DNA of 64,000 nt from Hyalangium ruber (GTDB lineage Bacteria > Myxococcota > Myxococcia > Myxococcales > Myxococcaceae), in contig NZ_JAXIVS010000001.1 of NCBI RefSeq assembly GCF_034259325.1, positions 682,001 through 746,000 of the forward strand, in the 5' to 3' direction. Under the pieces are notes generated by a model. The model ran no database searches, was not told the DNA's origin, and saw nothing but the letters and a program-made list of their open reading frames with translations. Of the stretch, positions 8,461-16,927 are shown piece after piece (the first letter of the stretch is position 1; the number at the start of each line of letters is the position of its first letter). Both the position numbers and the translations under genes were made by a program.

Positions 8461-9618
8461 ATGGCCACCACCTTCCGAGAACTGCTGTCCAACGTGAAGC
8501 GGGAGATCCGCGAGGTCTCCGTGGAGGAGGTCCGCCGCCTGCTGGACACCCGAACCCCCGTGAAGCTCGTGGACGTCCGCGAGTCAGACGAGCACTCGGC
8601 TGGCCGGCTGCCTGGAGCGCTCCATATCCCCCGAGGCTACCTGGAGCTGCGCATCGAGGAGCAGGCCCGCCGGGACGAGGCGCTCGTCGTCTACTGCGCG
8701 GGCGGCACGCGCTCGGCGCTGGCGGTCCGCACCCTGCGGGACATGGGCTACGAGAACGTGGCCTCCATGGCCGGCGGCTTCAACCGCTGGAGCGACGCCG
8801 CCTACCCCGTGGAGAAGCCCCTGGTCCTCTCCGCCGAGCAGAAGGAGCGCTACCGCCGCCACCTCATCCTCCCCGAGGTGGGCGAGGCCGGGCAGACGAA
8901 GCTGCTCAAGTCCCGGGTGCTGCTGCTGGGCGCGGGCGGGCTCGGCTCGCCGGCGGCGCTCTACCTGGCCGCGGCGGGCGTGGGCACCCTGGGCATCGTC
9001 GACATGGACGTGGTGGACCTGAGCAACCTCCAGCGCCAGGTCATCCACACCCGCGAGCGCCAGGGCCAGCCCAAGGTGGAGAGCGCCCGGGCCGCCATCG
9101 AGGCCCTCAACCCCGATGTGAAGGTGGTGCCCTTCGCCGAGCGGCTCACCTCCCAGAACGTGCTGCGCATCCTCGAGGGCTTCGACATGGTCCTCGACGG
9201 CGGGGACAACTTCCCCACCCGCTACCTGCTCAATGACGCGTGCGTGGTGCTCAAGCGGCCCAACATCCACGGCTCCATCTTCCGCTTCGAGGGCCAGGTG
9301 ACGACGTTCGTCCCCGGCGAGGGCCCCTGCTACCGCTGCCTCTACCCTGCCCCGCCCCCACCGGAGCTGGCGCCCTCGTGCGCGGAGGCCGGCGTGCTGG
9401 GCGTGCTGCCCGGCATCATCGGCCTCATGCAGGCCAACGAGGCGCTCAAGCTCATCCTCGGCAAGGGCCAGCCGCTCACCGGCCGGCTGCTCACCTTCGA
9501 CGCGCTGGGCACCCGCTTCCAGGAGCTCAAGCTGCGCCGAGACCCCAAGTGCCCCGTGTGCGCCGACGGGGCCAAGGTGGAGTTCATCGACTACGAGCAG
9601 TTCTGCGCCACCGCCTGA
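8461..9618 (+). CDS. moeB: Rhodanese-MoeB/ThiF fusion (sulfur-carrier adenylyltransferase)
   Basis: 385 residues. Residues about 15-115 are a rhodanese domain (VKLVDVRESDEHSAGRLPGA, active loop VVYCAGGTRSA with the catalytic Cys). Residues about 128-380 are an E1-like adenylyltransferase: YRRHLILPEVGEAGQ, GAGGLGSPAALYLAAAGVG (ATP site), LSNLQRQ, LNDAC, and two zinc-binding CxxC pairs (CYRCLYP and CPVCAD). It activates a ubiquitin-like sulfur carrier such as MoaD or ThiS and supplies sulfur. The domain order is the reverse of MoeZ/MOCS3, where rhodanese is C-terminal. The start is ATG 8461; an in-frame extension to 8143 is the shadow of the convergent Fe-S carrier gene. Confidence 0.92.
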   Translation: MATTFRELLSNVKREIREVSVEEVRRLLDTRTPVKLVDVRESDEHSAGRLPGALHIPRGYLELRIEEQARRDEALVVYCAGGTRSALAVRTLRDMGYENVASMAGGFNRWSDAAYPVEKPLVLSAEQKERYRRHLILPEVGEAGQTKLLKSRVLLLGAGGLGSPAALYLAAAGVGTLGIVDMDVVDLSNLQRQVIHTRERQGQPKVESARAAIEALNPDVKVVPFAERLTSQNVLRILEGFDMVLDGGDNFPTRYLLNDACVVLKRPNIHGSIFRFEGQVTTFVPGEGPCYRCLYPAPPPPELAPSCAEAGVLGVLPGIIGLMQANEALKLILGKGQPLTGRLLTFDALGTRFQELKLRRDPKCPVCADGAKVEFIDYEQFCATA

Positions 9619-9637
9619 GCCGCACGAGCCCCTGCCC

Positions 9638-9970
9638 ATGCCCATCCCGGAGATCGCCCCCGCGGAGCTCGCCGCCCAGCTCGCGGGCCCCGCCGAGACG
9701 CGCCCCGCCCTGCTCGATGTGCGCTTTCCCTATGAGCACGCCTACGTGGCGCTGCCTGGCTCGGTGCTCATCCCCCTGCCCGAGCTGGACGAGCGCGCCG
9801 ACGAGCTGGAGGCCCTCCGGGGCCGCCCCGTCGTCGTCTACTGCCACCACGGCGTGCGCAGCCTGGATGGCGCGGCATACCTGCGCGCGCGCGGCCTGGA
9901 CGCGGTGTCGCTCCACGGTGGCATCGATCTCTACTCAGAGCTCGTGGACCCGCGCCTGCCCCGCTACTGA
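9638..9970 (+). CDS. Single-domain rhodanese-like sulfurtransferase
   Basis: 110 residues, one rhodanese domain with an intact active loop YCHHGVRSL containing the catalytic Cys. The opening PALLDVRFPYEHAYVALPGSV matches the conserved DVR---E---GHIPGA stretch. It starts 19 bases after the rhodanese-MoeB gene and is probably in the same transcript, giving two sulfurtransferase domains for one E1-like enzyme. The partner or substrate cannot be inferred further. Confidence 0.9.
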   Translation: MPIPEIAPAELAAQLAGPAETRPALLDVRFPYEHAYVALPGSVLIPLPELDERADELEALRGRPVVVYCHHGVRSLDGAAYLRARGLDAVSLHGGIDLYSELVDPRLPRY

Positions 9971-9984
9971 GGCAAGCGCTCTCC

Positions 9985-12318
9985 TCAGAGCTTGTCGGAC
10001 ACGTCCACGACCTTCTCGGTCAGGTCCCTCGCCTTGACGGTGACCTCGACCATGACCGACTCCTTGAGGTTGTCGCCACGCAGCTCCAGCGTGTGCGTGC
10101 CCTCCATCAGCTCCAGCTTGCCGCCCGGCAGGTAGGGGCCGAGATCCTGCCCGTCGCGGGTGATCTTCAGCGCCCCCGCGCTCTTGGGGATGACCTTGAG
10201 CCGCACGTGCCCGAGCCGGAACTCGCGCTTGATGGTCTTGGTCTCGCCAGGCTCGCCGAAGCGCAGGGCCTCCTCCTCCTCGGCATAGATGCCCTGCTCC
10301 TTGTTCTCGAGGATGAGGGTGTCCTGGATGTGCGCGCCCGACACCGCACGGAGCGGCGTGAGGCCCAGCTCGGTGAAGGGCTCGGGGCTGCCGCACTTGT
10401 CGCTGTGGCGCACCTTCACGTTCACCTTCGGCAGGGTGTCCACCGAGACGAACACGCCCATGCCGTCGATGGGCTTGCGCATCAGCTTGGGCCAGAAGAT
10501 GACCATCAGCGCAGCCACCGCCACGGCCGCCAACCCGAAGAAGACGATCTTCAGGGTCTCGGCGGGGAGCCGCAGCTTGGGCAGGCGCGACTCCGCCTTC
10601 TGCATGACCCGTGCTGGCGCGTCGTCCTCATTCCGGGCCTGCCTGGGAGGCGGCGCCTGCTTCACGTCCACCCGGCTGGAGGTGCGCCGACGCGGAGGTG
10701 GCGCGGCCTGCTCGGCCGGCTGGATGCGGCTCACATGCCCCGTGGGGCGGCGACGCGGCGGCGGAGACGGCGGCGGCAGCGTCTCCATGTCGTCGGGATA
10801 CGAGTCCTCGGGCTCCTCGTCGCGCTCGCGCTCGCGCTCACGCGGCGGCAGCCGGGTGCGCTCGGGGTCGGCGTATGGATCCTCGTCGTACCGGGCGCGG
10901 GCATCGACGGCGAGCGCCGCCACGCGCGAGGGCCGGGGCCCGGGCCTCGGCTCGTCCTCGTCCATGGGCAACTGGCGCGAATTGGTGCGACGCGGCGGAG
11001 GCGCGTCTCCGTCGGCCTGGCGCATGTCCGAGCGCGAGTTGGTGCGCGCGATGGTGGTGTGCTGGGCGCTGGTGGGGCGGCGGGGAGACTCGCCCGTGCG
11101 GCGACGGCCCACCGAGGTGCCACCGGCGGGCGCCGCGTACTCGGCCATCTCCTCGGCCAGCGACATGGTGCGCGTGCTGGGACGCGCCCCCACGTTGGTC
11201 CGCCCGCGCTCGCCTCGCTGGGGGTCGCCCGGCGGCTCCTCCCAGTTCCTGTCCGCGGCTGGCGACGAGCGCCCACCGCCCGGGTTGGAGCCGGGATCCG
11301 TAATGCGCTCGGACGGAGGGTTGGGCGCCGCCGGGTTGGCCGAGGCGACCGAGTCCTCGCCGATGGGCTCCGGGTTGCCCGACTTCTTCTCCTCCTCGAG
11401 CCGGTCGGCGAAGAGCGTCTCCATCAGCTCGGAGATCTGCACCGAGCTGGCCACCCACCGCTGGGCGACGAGCGTCTCCTCGAGGGCCACCTGGAACTGC
11501 CGCGCGTCGCGGTAGCGGTCATCGGCCGCCTTGGACAGCGCGTTCATCACCACCGAGTCCAGCTCCGAGGGCACATCGGCCACCTCGGAGGGCGCCTGGA
11601 TGGCGCACTCGAGCGCCGCCTGCAGCGTGGCCAGCTCCGAGTCGCGCTTGAGCGGACGCACCCCGGTGAGCAGCTCGTAGAGCACCAGGCCGATGGCGAA
11701 GATGTCGGCGCGCGCATCCAGCGCCTTGCCCGCCGCCTGCTCCGGCGCCATGTACGCGAACTTGCCCTTGATGGCGCCCGACTTCGTCAGGCCCATCGAG
11801 TCGGCCGCCTTGGCGATGCCGAAGTCCACCAGCTTCACCGAGCCGTCGAAGCTGATCAGGATGTTCTGCGGAGAGATGTCGCGGTGAACCACCTTGAGCG
11901 GGCGGCCCGCGCCATCCAGGCGCGTGTGCGCGTAGTAGAGACCCTCGCAGGCGCTGGCGACGATGCGGATGGCCAGCGGGCGGGCGATCCACTGGCCCGC
12001 GCCCCACGCCTTGCGCATCACCCGGCCCAGGTCCTCGCCGTGGATGAACTCCATGGCGATGAAGTAGGTGCCGTTGGCTTCGCCGAACTCGTAGACCTGG
12101 GCGATGTTCGGGTGGTTGAAGTTGGCGGCGATCAGCGCCTCGTTCTTGAACATCTCCACGAACTCGCGGTCCTCCGCCAGGTGCGGAAGGATGCGCTTGA
12201 TGACGACGTTCTTGGCGAAGCCCTCGATACCCGCCTGGCGCGCAAGCCACACCTCGGCCATGCCGCCCGTGGCGAGTTTCTTCAGAAGCTGATATTTGCC
12301 GAAGGGTTGAGGGTTCAT
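9985..12318 (-). CDS. Transmembrane Ser/Thr protein kinase
   Basis: 777 residues. The kinase domain occupies about residues 8-275: glycine loop LATGGMAEVWLA, VVIK lysine, catalytic HRDISPQN and Mg-binding LVDFGIAK. A roughly 230-residue Arg/Pro/Ser-rich linker follows, then one membrane helix (VFFGLAAVAVAALMVIFW, near residue 600) and a 155-residue domain that would face the periplasm. That domain ends in a PEGA-like beta segment (GQDLGPYLPGGKLELMEGTHTLELRG). The HRDIS variant (Ser in place of Lys at HRDxK) is common in myxobacterial kinases. Target and ligand are unknown. The gene is divergent from a membrane protein, with 32 bases between the starts. Confidence 0.93.
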   Translation of the reverse strand: MNPQPFGKYQLLKKLATGGMAEVWLARQAGIEGFAKNVVIKRILPHLAEDREFVEMFKNEALIAANFNHPNIAQVYEFGEANGTYFIAMEFIHGEDLGRVMRKAWGAGQWIARPLAIRIVASACEGLYYAHTRLDGAGRPLKVVHRDISPQNILISFDGSVKLVDFGIAKAADSMGLTKSGAIKGKFAYMAPEQAAGKALDARADIFAIGLVLYELLTGVRPLKRDSELATLQAALECAIQAPSEVADVPSELDSVVMNALSKAADDRYRDARQFQVALEETLVAQRWVASSVQISELMETLFADRLEEEKKSGNPEPIGEDSVASANPAAPNPPSERITDPGSNPGGGRSSPAADRNWEEPPGDPQRGERGRTNVGARPSTRTMSLAEEMAEYAAPAGGTSVGRRRTGESPRRPTSAQHTTIARTNSRSDMRQADGDAPPPRRTNSRQLPMDEDEPRPGPRPSRVAALAVDARARYDEDPYADPERTRLPPRERERERDEEPEDSYPDDMETLPPPSPPPRRRPTGHVSRIQPAEQAAPPPRRRTSSRVDVKQAPPPRQARNEDDAPARVMQKAESRLPKLRLPAETLKIVFFGLAAVAVAALMVIFWPKLMRKPIDGMGVFVSVDTLPKVNVKVRHSDKCGSPEPFTELGLTPLRAVSGAHIQDTLILENKEQGIYAEEEEALRFGEPGETKTIKREFRLGHVRLKVIPKSAGALKITRDGQDLGPYLPGGKLELMEGTHTLELRGDNLKESVMVEVTVKARDLTEKVVDVSDKL

Positions 12319-12350
12319 CCCGGGTTGCTCGCCGGGGGGAGCAAGCTCAA

Positions 12351-13118
12351 GTGGAAGGCGCTGCTGAGGCTCGGCATCTTAGGCTACGAAACTCCAGGAG
12401 GCAAAGCCGTCTCGTCGCCGCCCGGTGGGTGGTGCTGGGAGCGAGCCTGCTCGCCCTGGGCACGGCCCTGGCCGACACCCCGCTTGTCGCCCTGGGCAAG
12501 CCGGACCAGATCACCGTGGACAAGCGCAACAACGTGCTGCAGCTGTCCTGGTCGGACACCGAGGAGCGCCTCCAGGGCGCCCTCCAGCCCGACGTGCCCC
12601 GCGAGGGCCAGCCCCTCAAGGTCCAGCTGAACGTCGGCAGCTTCGAGGGGGCCGACTTCGAGGGCCCCATCACCGTCACCTTGCGCGAGGCCGGCGTCAC
12701 CCACGGCCAGGTGCGGACGCTCACCAAGGGCCCGGTCAACTGGACCACCGAGTTCATCCCCGAGCGGGATGGCCGCCACCAGCTGGATGTGAGCTTCCGG
12801 ACTACCCGGCTCAAGGTGCTGCACGCGGACTTCGACGTGGCCCCCACCCTGATCCCCCGCGTCATCCTCTGGAGCCTGTTGGGGCTGGCGGCCTTCTTGG
12901 CCCTGGTGTTCGGCGTGCGCGGCCTGCTGCGCAAGGAGAAGGCCCCCGAGGTCCACCCGATCCTCGCCGAGCTCCAGGCGGCGGAAGCCGCACCTGTCCC
13001 CACCTCCACCCCGCCCTCCCCGGACGCCAGCCCGCAAGCCCCGGTCGCCGCTCCCGAGAACGCGCCGGTGGCTGAAAGCTCTACCGGATCCGCTCCGGAC
13101 AAGCCTTCCGTGCTGTAA
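12351..13118 (+). CDS. Membrane protein with extracytoplasmic beta domain, unknown function
   Basis: 255 residues from GTG 12351; a later GTG at 12429 is also possible and would start right at the signal-like helix. That helix (WVVLGASLLALGTALA) should export the next 125 residues, which are beta-rich and Ig-like in pattern (GPITVTLREAGVTHGQVRTL, then RDGRHQLDVSF). A second helix (VILWSLLGLAAFLALVFGV, near residues 170-188) anchors the protein, and the cytoplasmic tail is Pro/Ala/Ser-rich. It lies head to head with the kinase gene, so the two may be co-regulated. I recognise no named family. Confidence 0.65.
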   Translation: MEGAAEARHLRLRNSRRQSRLVAARWVVLGASLLALGTALADTPLVALGKPDQITVDKRNNVLQLSWSDTEERLQGALQPDVPREGQPLKVQLNVGSFEGADFEGPITVTLREAGVTHGQVRTLTKGPVNWTTEFIPERDGRHQLDVSFRTTRLKVLHADFDVAPTLIPRVILWSLLGLAAFLALVFGVRGLLRKEKAPEVHPILAELQAAEAAPVPTSTPPSPDASPQAPVAAPENAPVAESSTGSAPDKPSVL

Positions 13119-13297
13119 GTCCGTAAGGCAGCCGACCGACCCCAGAAGGGAAAATTCCTTCCCTCTCACGGTGGAGAACGACCGTGGAACGGGGGCTTAC
13201 CGGCGCACCTGCCCTGCCGCGCGTCCCCTGCTGGACACTCGGCCGCCGGGCATCCGCGTTGCACCTGAAGCTCGCGGGCTGCGGCGTGGAGGCGGGC

Positions 13298-14485
13298 ATG
13301 GCGGGTGGGCGTGGGGCGGATCAGAATTGGCGGGGCCTTCTCGCCGCAGTCCTCTTGAGTTCACCGGCGCTGGCGCAGGAGCCAGTGGACGAGGCAGCGC
13401 CGGAGTCCACCGAGGAGGCGCCGATCGAGACGGCGGCGATGGACACGACGGCGTTGCCCTCGGTGGAGCGCGAGGTGCCCGCGGTGGACGTGGCGGCGCC
13501 CGTGGCCACCCCCGAGGCGCCGAAGAAGAAGAAGAAGAAGAAGGAAGCGAAGGTGGAGCCGCTGGGTGAGAACCCGGACGCGGCGGATGACGCGAAGCAT
13601 GAGCGCAAGCTGCGCGTCTTCGGGCGTGTCTTCGCGCGGGCCAGCGCCGACGAGCGCGAGGACTTCACGCGCTCCATCTCGGTGTCCTCGGCCCGCCTGG
13701 GGGTGACGACCTCCTTCGAATATGTCGAGGCCGAGGTGACGGCGGACCTGTCCTCGAAGTCGATGCTCAAGGATGCCTTCGTGCGGCTGTCCGACAGCGC
13801 CAAGCAGCTGCGCCTCTATGGTGGCCAGTTCAAGGCGCCCTTCCTGGCGCGCACGCTGGAGTCCACGTGGGACCTGCCGCTCATGCGCCGGGGGCTCGTG
13901 GAGGACTACCTCACGGAGACGCACGCGATGGGCGGTCGGCGCCTGGGGCTGATGGGCGAGGTGCGCCTGAAGGAGACGTGGAACCTCAAGGTGTCCGGCG
14001 GCCTCTTCGAGGGCTCGAAGGATGAGCTGGGCCAGCGCACCAGTGAGGACGCCTCGGCGCGCGTGAGCGTGCGTCCTTTCAAGGCGCTCACCGTGGGGGC
14101 CAGCAGCTACATGTCCCAGGTCTTCGAGGGCACGAAGAAGCACGCGGTGGCCGCGGACGGCACGCTGGAGCTGGGCAACCTGGCGCTGTCGGGCGAGGCC
14201 GTCACCGGGCAGTTGGCGCTGGGGCCCTTCACCGCGCAGATGGGGCTGGTGAGCTACACGCTGCCGCTGGGCAAGACGCGGGAGTGGGCCGTGCAGCCCC
14301 TCCTCGGCGGCGAGGCCCTGCAGCTTCGGGGCGAGGTGACGGGGCGTGGCTGGGCGGCCGTGGGGGGTTTCAACATCCTCTATTCCGACTCCTTCAAGGC
14401 CCAGCTGCAGGCCGAGCGCGCGCTGCGTCCGGGGGATGAGGCCCCGGGCACCGAGTACTCGCTGCAGCTCGCCACACGCTTCTAG
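13298..14485 (+). CDS. Outer-membrane porin, phosphate-selective porin-like
   Basis: 395 residues from ATG 13298, chosen for GGAGG six bases upstream and a following signal peptide ending SSPALAQ. The mature N terminus is Ala/Glu/Thr-rich with a run of seven lysines (near residue 75) before the barrel. The barrel part resembles the OprP/OprO-like family: YGGQFKAPFLARTLESTWDLPLMRRGLVEDYL is the usual strand-loop with Arg-rich pore motif, and the last residues (YSLQLATRF) form a typical C-terminal barrel strand ending in Phe. It heads a five-gene operon; the VTC gene begins 15 bases later. If it passes anions such as phosphate or pyrophosphate, it would fit a polyphosphate role, but this is inference. 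Confidence 0.78.
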   Translation: MAGGRGADQNWRGLLAAVLLSSPALAQEPVDEAAPESTEEAPIETAAMDTTALPSVEREVPAVDVAAPVATPEAPKKKKKKKEAKVEPLGENPDAADDAKHERKLRVFGRVFARASADEREDFTRSISVSSARLGVTTSFEYVEAEVTADLSSKSMLKDAFVRLSDSAKQLRLYGGQFKAPFLARTLESTWDLPLMRRGLVEDYLTETHAMGGRRLGLMGEVRLKETWNLKVSGGLFEGSKDELGQRTSEDASARVSVRPFKALTVGASSYMSQVFEGTKKHAVAADGTLELGNLALSGEAVTGQLALGPFTAQMGLVSYTLPLGKTREWAVQPLLGGEALQLRGEVTGRGWAAVGGFNILYSDSFKAQLQAERALRPGDEAPGTEYSLQLATRF

Positions 14486-14500
14486 GGACGGAGGCTCGAG

Positions 14501-15217
14501 ATGCTCTCGTTCGCCGAAGGGGAAGTCACCAAGCTGCGCCGTGAGTTCAAGCTCGTGCTGGAGGCGCAAGAGGCGCTCCAGCTCTGCTCGCGGCTGTCCT
14601 CGGAGCTGGGCGGGTGCCTGCCACCGCCCACGCGGATCGTCTCCGTGTACTTCGACAAGCCGGGCCTGCCGCTCACGCACCGCGCGGTCTGTACGCCGGA
14701 GGACTGCCTCAAGGTGCGTACCAAGGAGTACTCGCCGGACATGGGGGCCGGCGGCGTGCAGCGCGTGGTGCTGGAGGTGAAGCGCGAGCGCAACGGGGTG
14801 ACGCAGAAGCGGCGGGTGTGGGTGCCGCGCTCGGAGCTGCGCCAGGTGATTCGGCGGGGTAGCCGCTTGCTGCCGCTCATCGCAGGGGGCAGCTTGCTGC
14901 CGGTGCTGGGGGTGACGTACCGGCGGCATGTGTACCAGGCCACGCACGCCTGGCGGGTGACGGTGGACCGGGACATCGGCTTCCACCACGTCACCTCCGA
15001 GCTGGCGCTGTCGGAGACGACGCTCACCCCCGAGCAGTTGGGCGCTCCGCTGTTCGAGGACGGGCGCGTGGTGGTGGAAGTGAAGCACCTGGGCGCGGAG
15101 CTGCCGTCATGGCTGGCGGCGCTCCACCCGGGGAGCAGGAAGCCGGCGTACAGCAAGTTCGCCGAGGGGATGGCGAAGGTTCACGCCTTCGCCGCGGATG
15201 GGGTTCTTGGGGGCTAG
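14501..15217 (+). CDS. VTC-domain polyphosphate-polymerase-like protein
   Basis: 238 residues, almost entirely a VTC domain, the catalytic fold of the yeast vacuolar polyphosphate polymerase Vtc4. The tunnel's basic and acidic landmarks can be followed: RREFKLVL, VYFDKPGL, KVRTKEYSPD, VVLEVKRERNGVTQKRR, YRRHVYQ, WRVTVDRDIGF and VVEVKHLG near the end. This is the complete set of Arg/Lys/Glu motifs expected for binding ATP and polyphosphate, so activity is plausible. There is no membrane segment; the membrane part is probably supplied by the DUF4956 protein two genes down. The start at ATG 14501 follows GGAGG. It is known that bacterial VTC domains often sit beside DUF4956 genes. Confidence 0.85.
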   Translation: MLSFAEGEVTKLRREFKLVLEAQEALQLCSRLSSELGGCLPPPTRIVSVYFDKPGLPLTHRAVCTPEDCLKVRTKEYSPDMGAGGVQRVVLEVKRERNGVTQKRRVWVPRSELRQVIRRGSRLLPLIAGGSLLPVLGVTYRRHVYQATHAWRVTVDRDIGFHHVTSELALSETTLTPEQLGAPLFEDGRVVVEVKHLGAELPSWLAALHPGSRKPAYSKFAEGMAKVHAFAADGVLGG

Positions 15218-15223
15218 GGCACC

Positions 15224-16918
15224 GTGTTCATCGACTTCGAAGGCATTGACGGCAGCGGAAAGACAACGCTCTCCAACCTCCTGGCCGCCCGGCTGCGGCG
15301 GCTGGGCTACAAGGTGGCGCACGCGCGCGAGGGAGGCGAGCTGCAGGCGCCCACGGCGCGGCGCATCCGGGAGCTGACGCGCGACGCGCGGCTCCTGGAG
15401 ATGTGCCCGCGCACCGAGTTCTTCCTCAACCTGGCGCGCGACGCGCAGCAGCTCGAGGAGGTCATCGCTCCCGCGCTGTCCCGAGGCGAGCTGTGCATCA
15501 GCGATCGCTACCTGTACTCGCAGCTGGCCCTGAGCGGCGGCGGGCGCGGCCTGCCCATGGAGGAGCTGGCGCCGGCGTGCGCCATGGCCTCGAAGGGCCT
15601 CTGGCCGGACCTCGTCATCCTCGTGGACGTGGAGCCGGACCTGGCGCGGCTGCGCAAGCGGCTGGGCAAGCTGAAGGAGGGCCGCAGCTCGGACGGCGAC
15701 AGCCGCAAGGGGCTGGTGGGCGCGGGGCTGGCGGTGCGTGTGCGCGAGTCCTTCCTGGAGATGGCGCGCAAGGATCCGTCGCGCTGGCTCATCATCGAGA
15801 ACAACGAGCAGCCGCTGTGGGTGCTGGAGCAGCGCATCGTCGACGCGGTGGTGGCGCGGCTGCAGGGGCGCGAGCCCCAGGTGCAGCGCATCTCCCCCTC
15901 CAACACCGTGCCGATGGAGCCGGTGACGGTGGACAGCGTGGAGGAGCGCTTCTTCCACGCGCTGGACTCGCTGGAGGTGCGCGAGCCCTCCCTGGCGGTG
16001 TGGATGTTGGGCGGCATGCCCGGGCTGGCGGCGCACCAGCGGCGCCTGGCGGCCGTGGAGCGCTTCCCGGGGCTGGCCGTGCGCAGCCTCACGGGGCTGG
16101 AGGACGAGGCCGCCTGGGCGCTGCGTGAGCTGCTGGCCAAGGTGGTGCCGGTGGATGTGGTGGCCAGCCTCGGCACCAGCCTGTCGCCTCGGGCCATGGC
16201 GCTGCGCGAGCAGCTCTATGAGCTGGCCCCGGGCGAGGTGCTCGCGGGTCTCAAGCGCAACGACAGCCCCGAGGCCTGGGCCCTGCGCGAGCGCGGCATG
16301 AGGGACCGGAAGCTCGCCGAGGTGCTGCTGGGCCTCGCGGGCGTGGACGGAGAGGCGGCCTGGTCCGTGCGCGAGCTGGGGGTGCAGAAGAAGCTGTACG
16401 CCGAGGTGGCGCGCAGCCTCACGGGCCTGAGCGGCGAGCGGGTGGACGCGCTCCGCGAGGCGCTGCTGCCCCATGACCGGCTCTCGGTGCTGCGCAGCAT
16501 CACCGGCCTGGACTCGCCCTTCGCCAACGGCCTGCGCGAGCAGCTCGAGGGCAAGGCGCTCAAGCTGGTGCTGCGCTCGCTCACGGGCCTCACCACCGAC
16601 GAGGCCTTCGCGCTGCGCGAGCGCGGCGCTCCGCTGACGAAGGAGGCCATCGACTCGCTGGACGGGCTGGATGATCCGCGCGCGTGGCAGCTGCGCGAGC
16701 AGTACGCGGAGCGCTGGCCGGCCACGGTGCTGTCCTCGCTCAAGGGGCTGCCGATGACGGCACGCGCCGAGGCGCTCATCGTCCGCATCCTGAGCGCCGC
16801 GCCCGGCAGACTGCCGCTCCTGCGCAACGCCTATGGCGTCATCGCCGCCTCGCACGAGGCCCCGGCCGAGCGCACGGCGCGTCCGGCGGCCAGCACCGAG
16901 TCGCGGGTCACGGTCTAG
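15224..16918 (+). CDS. Thymidylate-kinase-like P-loop protein with long repeat tail
   Basis: 564 residues from GTG 15224. Residues 1 to about 215 match the thymidylate kinase fold: FIDFEGIDGSGKTTLSNLL (P-loop), the AREGG equivalent of REPGG, and SDRYLYSQLAL (DRY motif). The remainder is about eight repeats of roughly 28 residues with the consensus LRSLTGLxxxxAWALRExxx, near residues 285-520, likely an alpha-helical solenoid. A normal dTMP kinase is about 210 residues, so the tail is extra. It lies 6 bases after the VTC gene and is directly followed by the DUF4956 gene, so it more likely acts on a nucleotide or phosphate connected with polyphosphate than in dTTP synthesis. That substrate is inference. 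Confidence 0.8.
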   Translation: MFIDFEGIDGSGKTTLSNLLAARLRRLGYKVAHAREGGELQAPTARRIRELTRDARLLEMCPRTEFFLNLARDAQQLEEVIAPALSRGELCISDRYLYSQLALSGGGRGLPMEELAPACAMASKGLWPDLVILVDVEPDLARLRKRLGKLKEGRSSDGDSRKGLVGAGLAVRVRESFLEMARKDPSRWLIIENNEQPLWVLEQRIVDAVVARLQGREPQVQRISPSNTVPMEPVTVDSVEERFFHALDSLEVREPSLAVWMLGGMPGLAAHQRRLAAVERFPGLAVRSLTGLEDEAAWALRELLAKVVPVDVVASLGTSLSPRAMALREQLYELAPGEVLAGLKRNDSPEAWALRERGMRDRKLAEVLLGLAGVDGEAAWSVRELGVQKKLYAEVARSLTGLSGERVDALREALLPHDRLSVLRSITGLDSPFANGLREQLEGKALKLVLRSLTGLTTDEAFALRERGAPLTKEAIDSLDGLDDPRAWQLREQYAERWPATVLSSLKGLPMTARAEALIVRILSAAPGRLPLLRNAYGVIAASHEAPAERTARPAASTESRVTV

Positions 16919-16927
16919 GTGAGCGCC

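Noticed and set aside
10093-12630. An 845-residue open frame on the plus strand opposite the transmembrane kinase
   Set aside because: Rich in Arg, His, Leu and Gly with no domain pattern; it is the mirror of the kinase gene caused by high GC at third codon positions.
15107-16855. A 582-residue minus-strand frame opposite the kinase-repeat gene
   Set aside because: Periodic only because the plus-strand repeats impose periodicity; no recognisable protein features.
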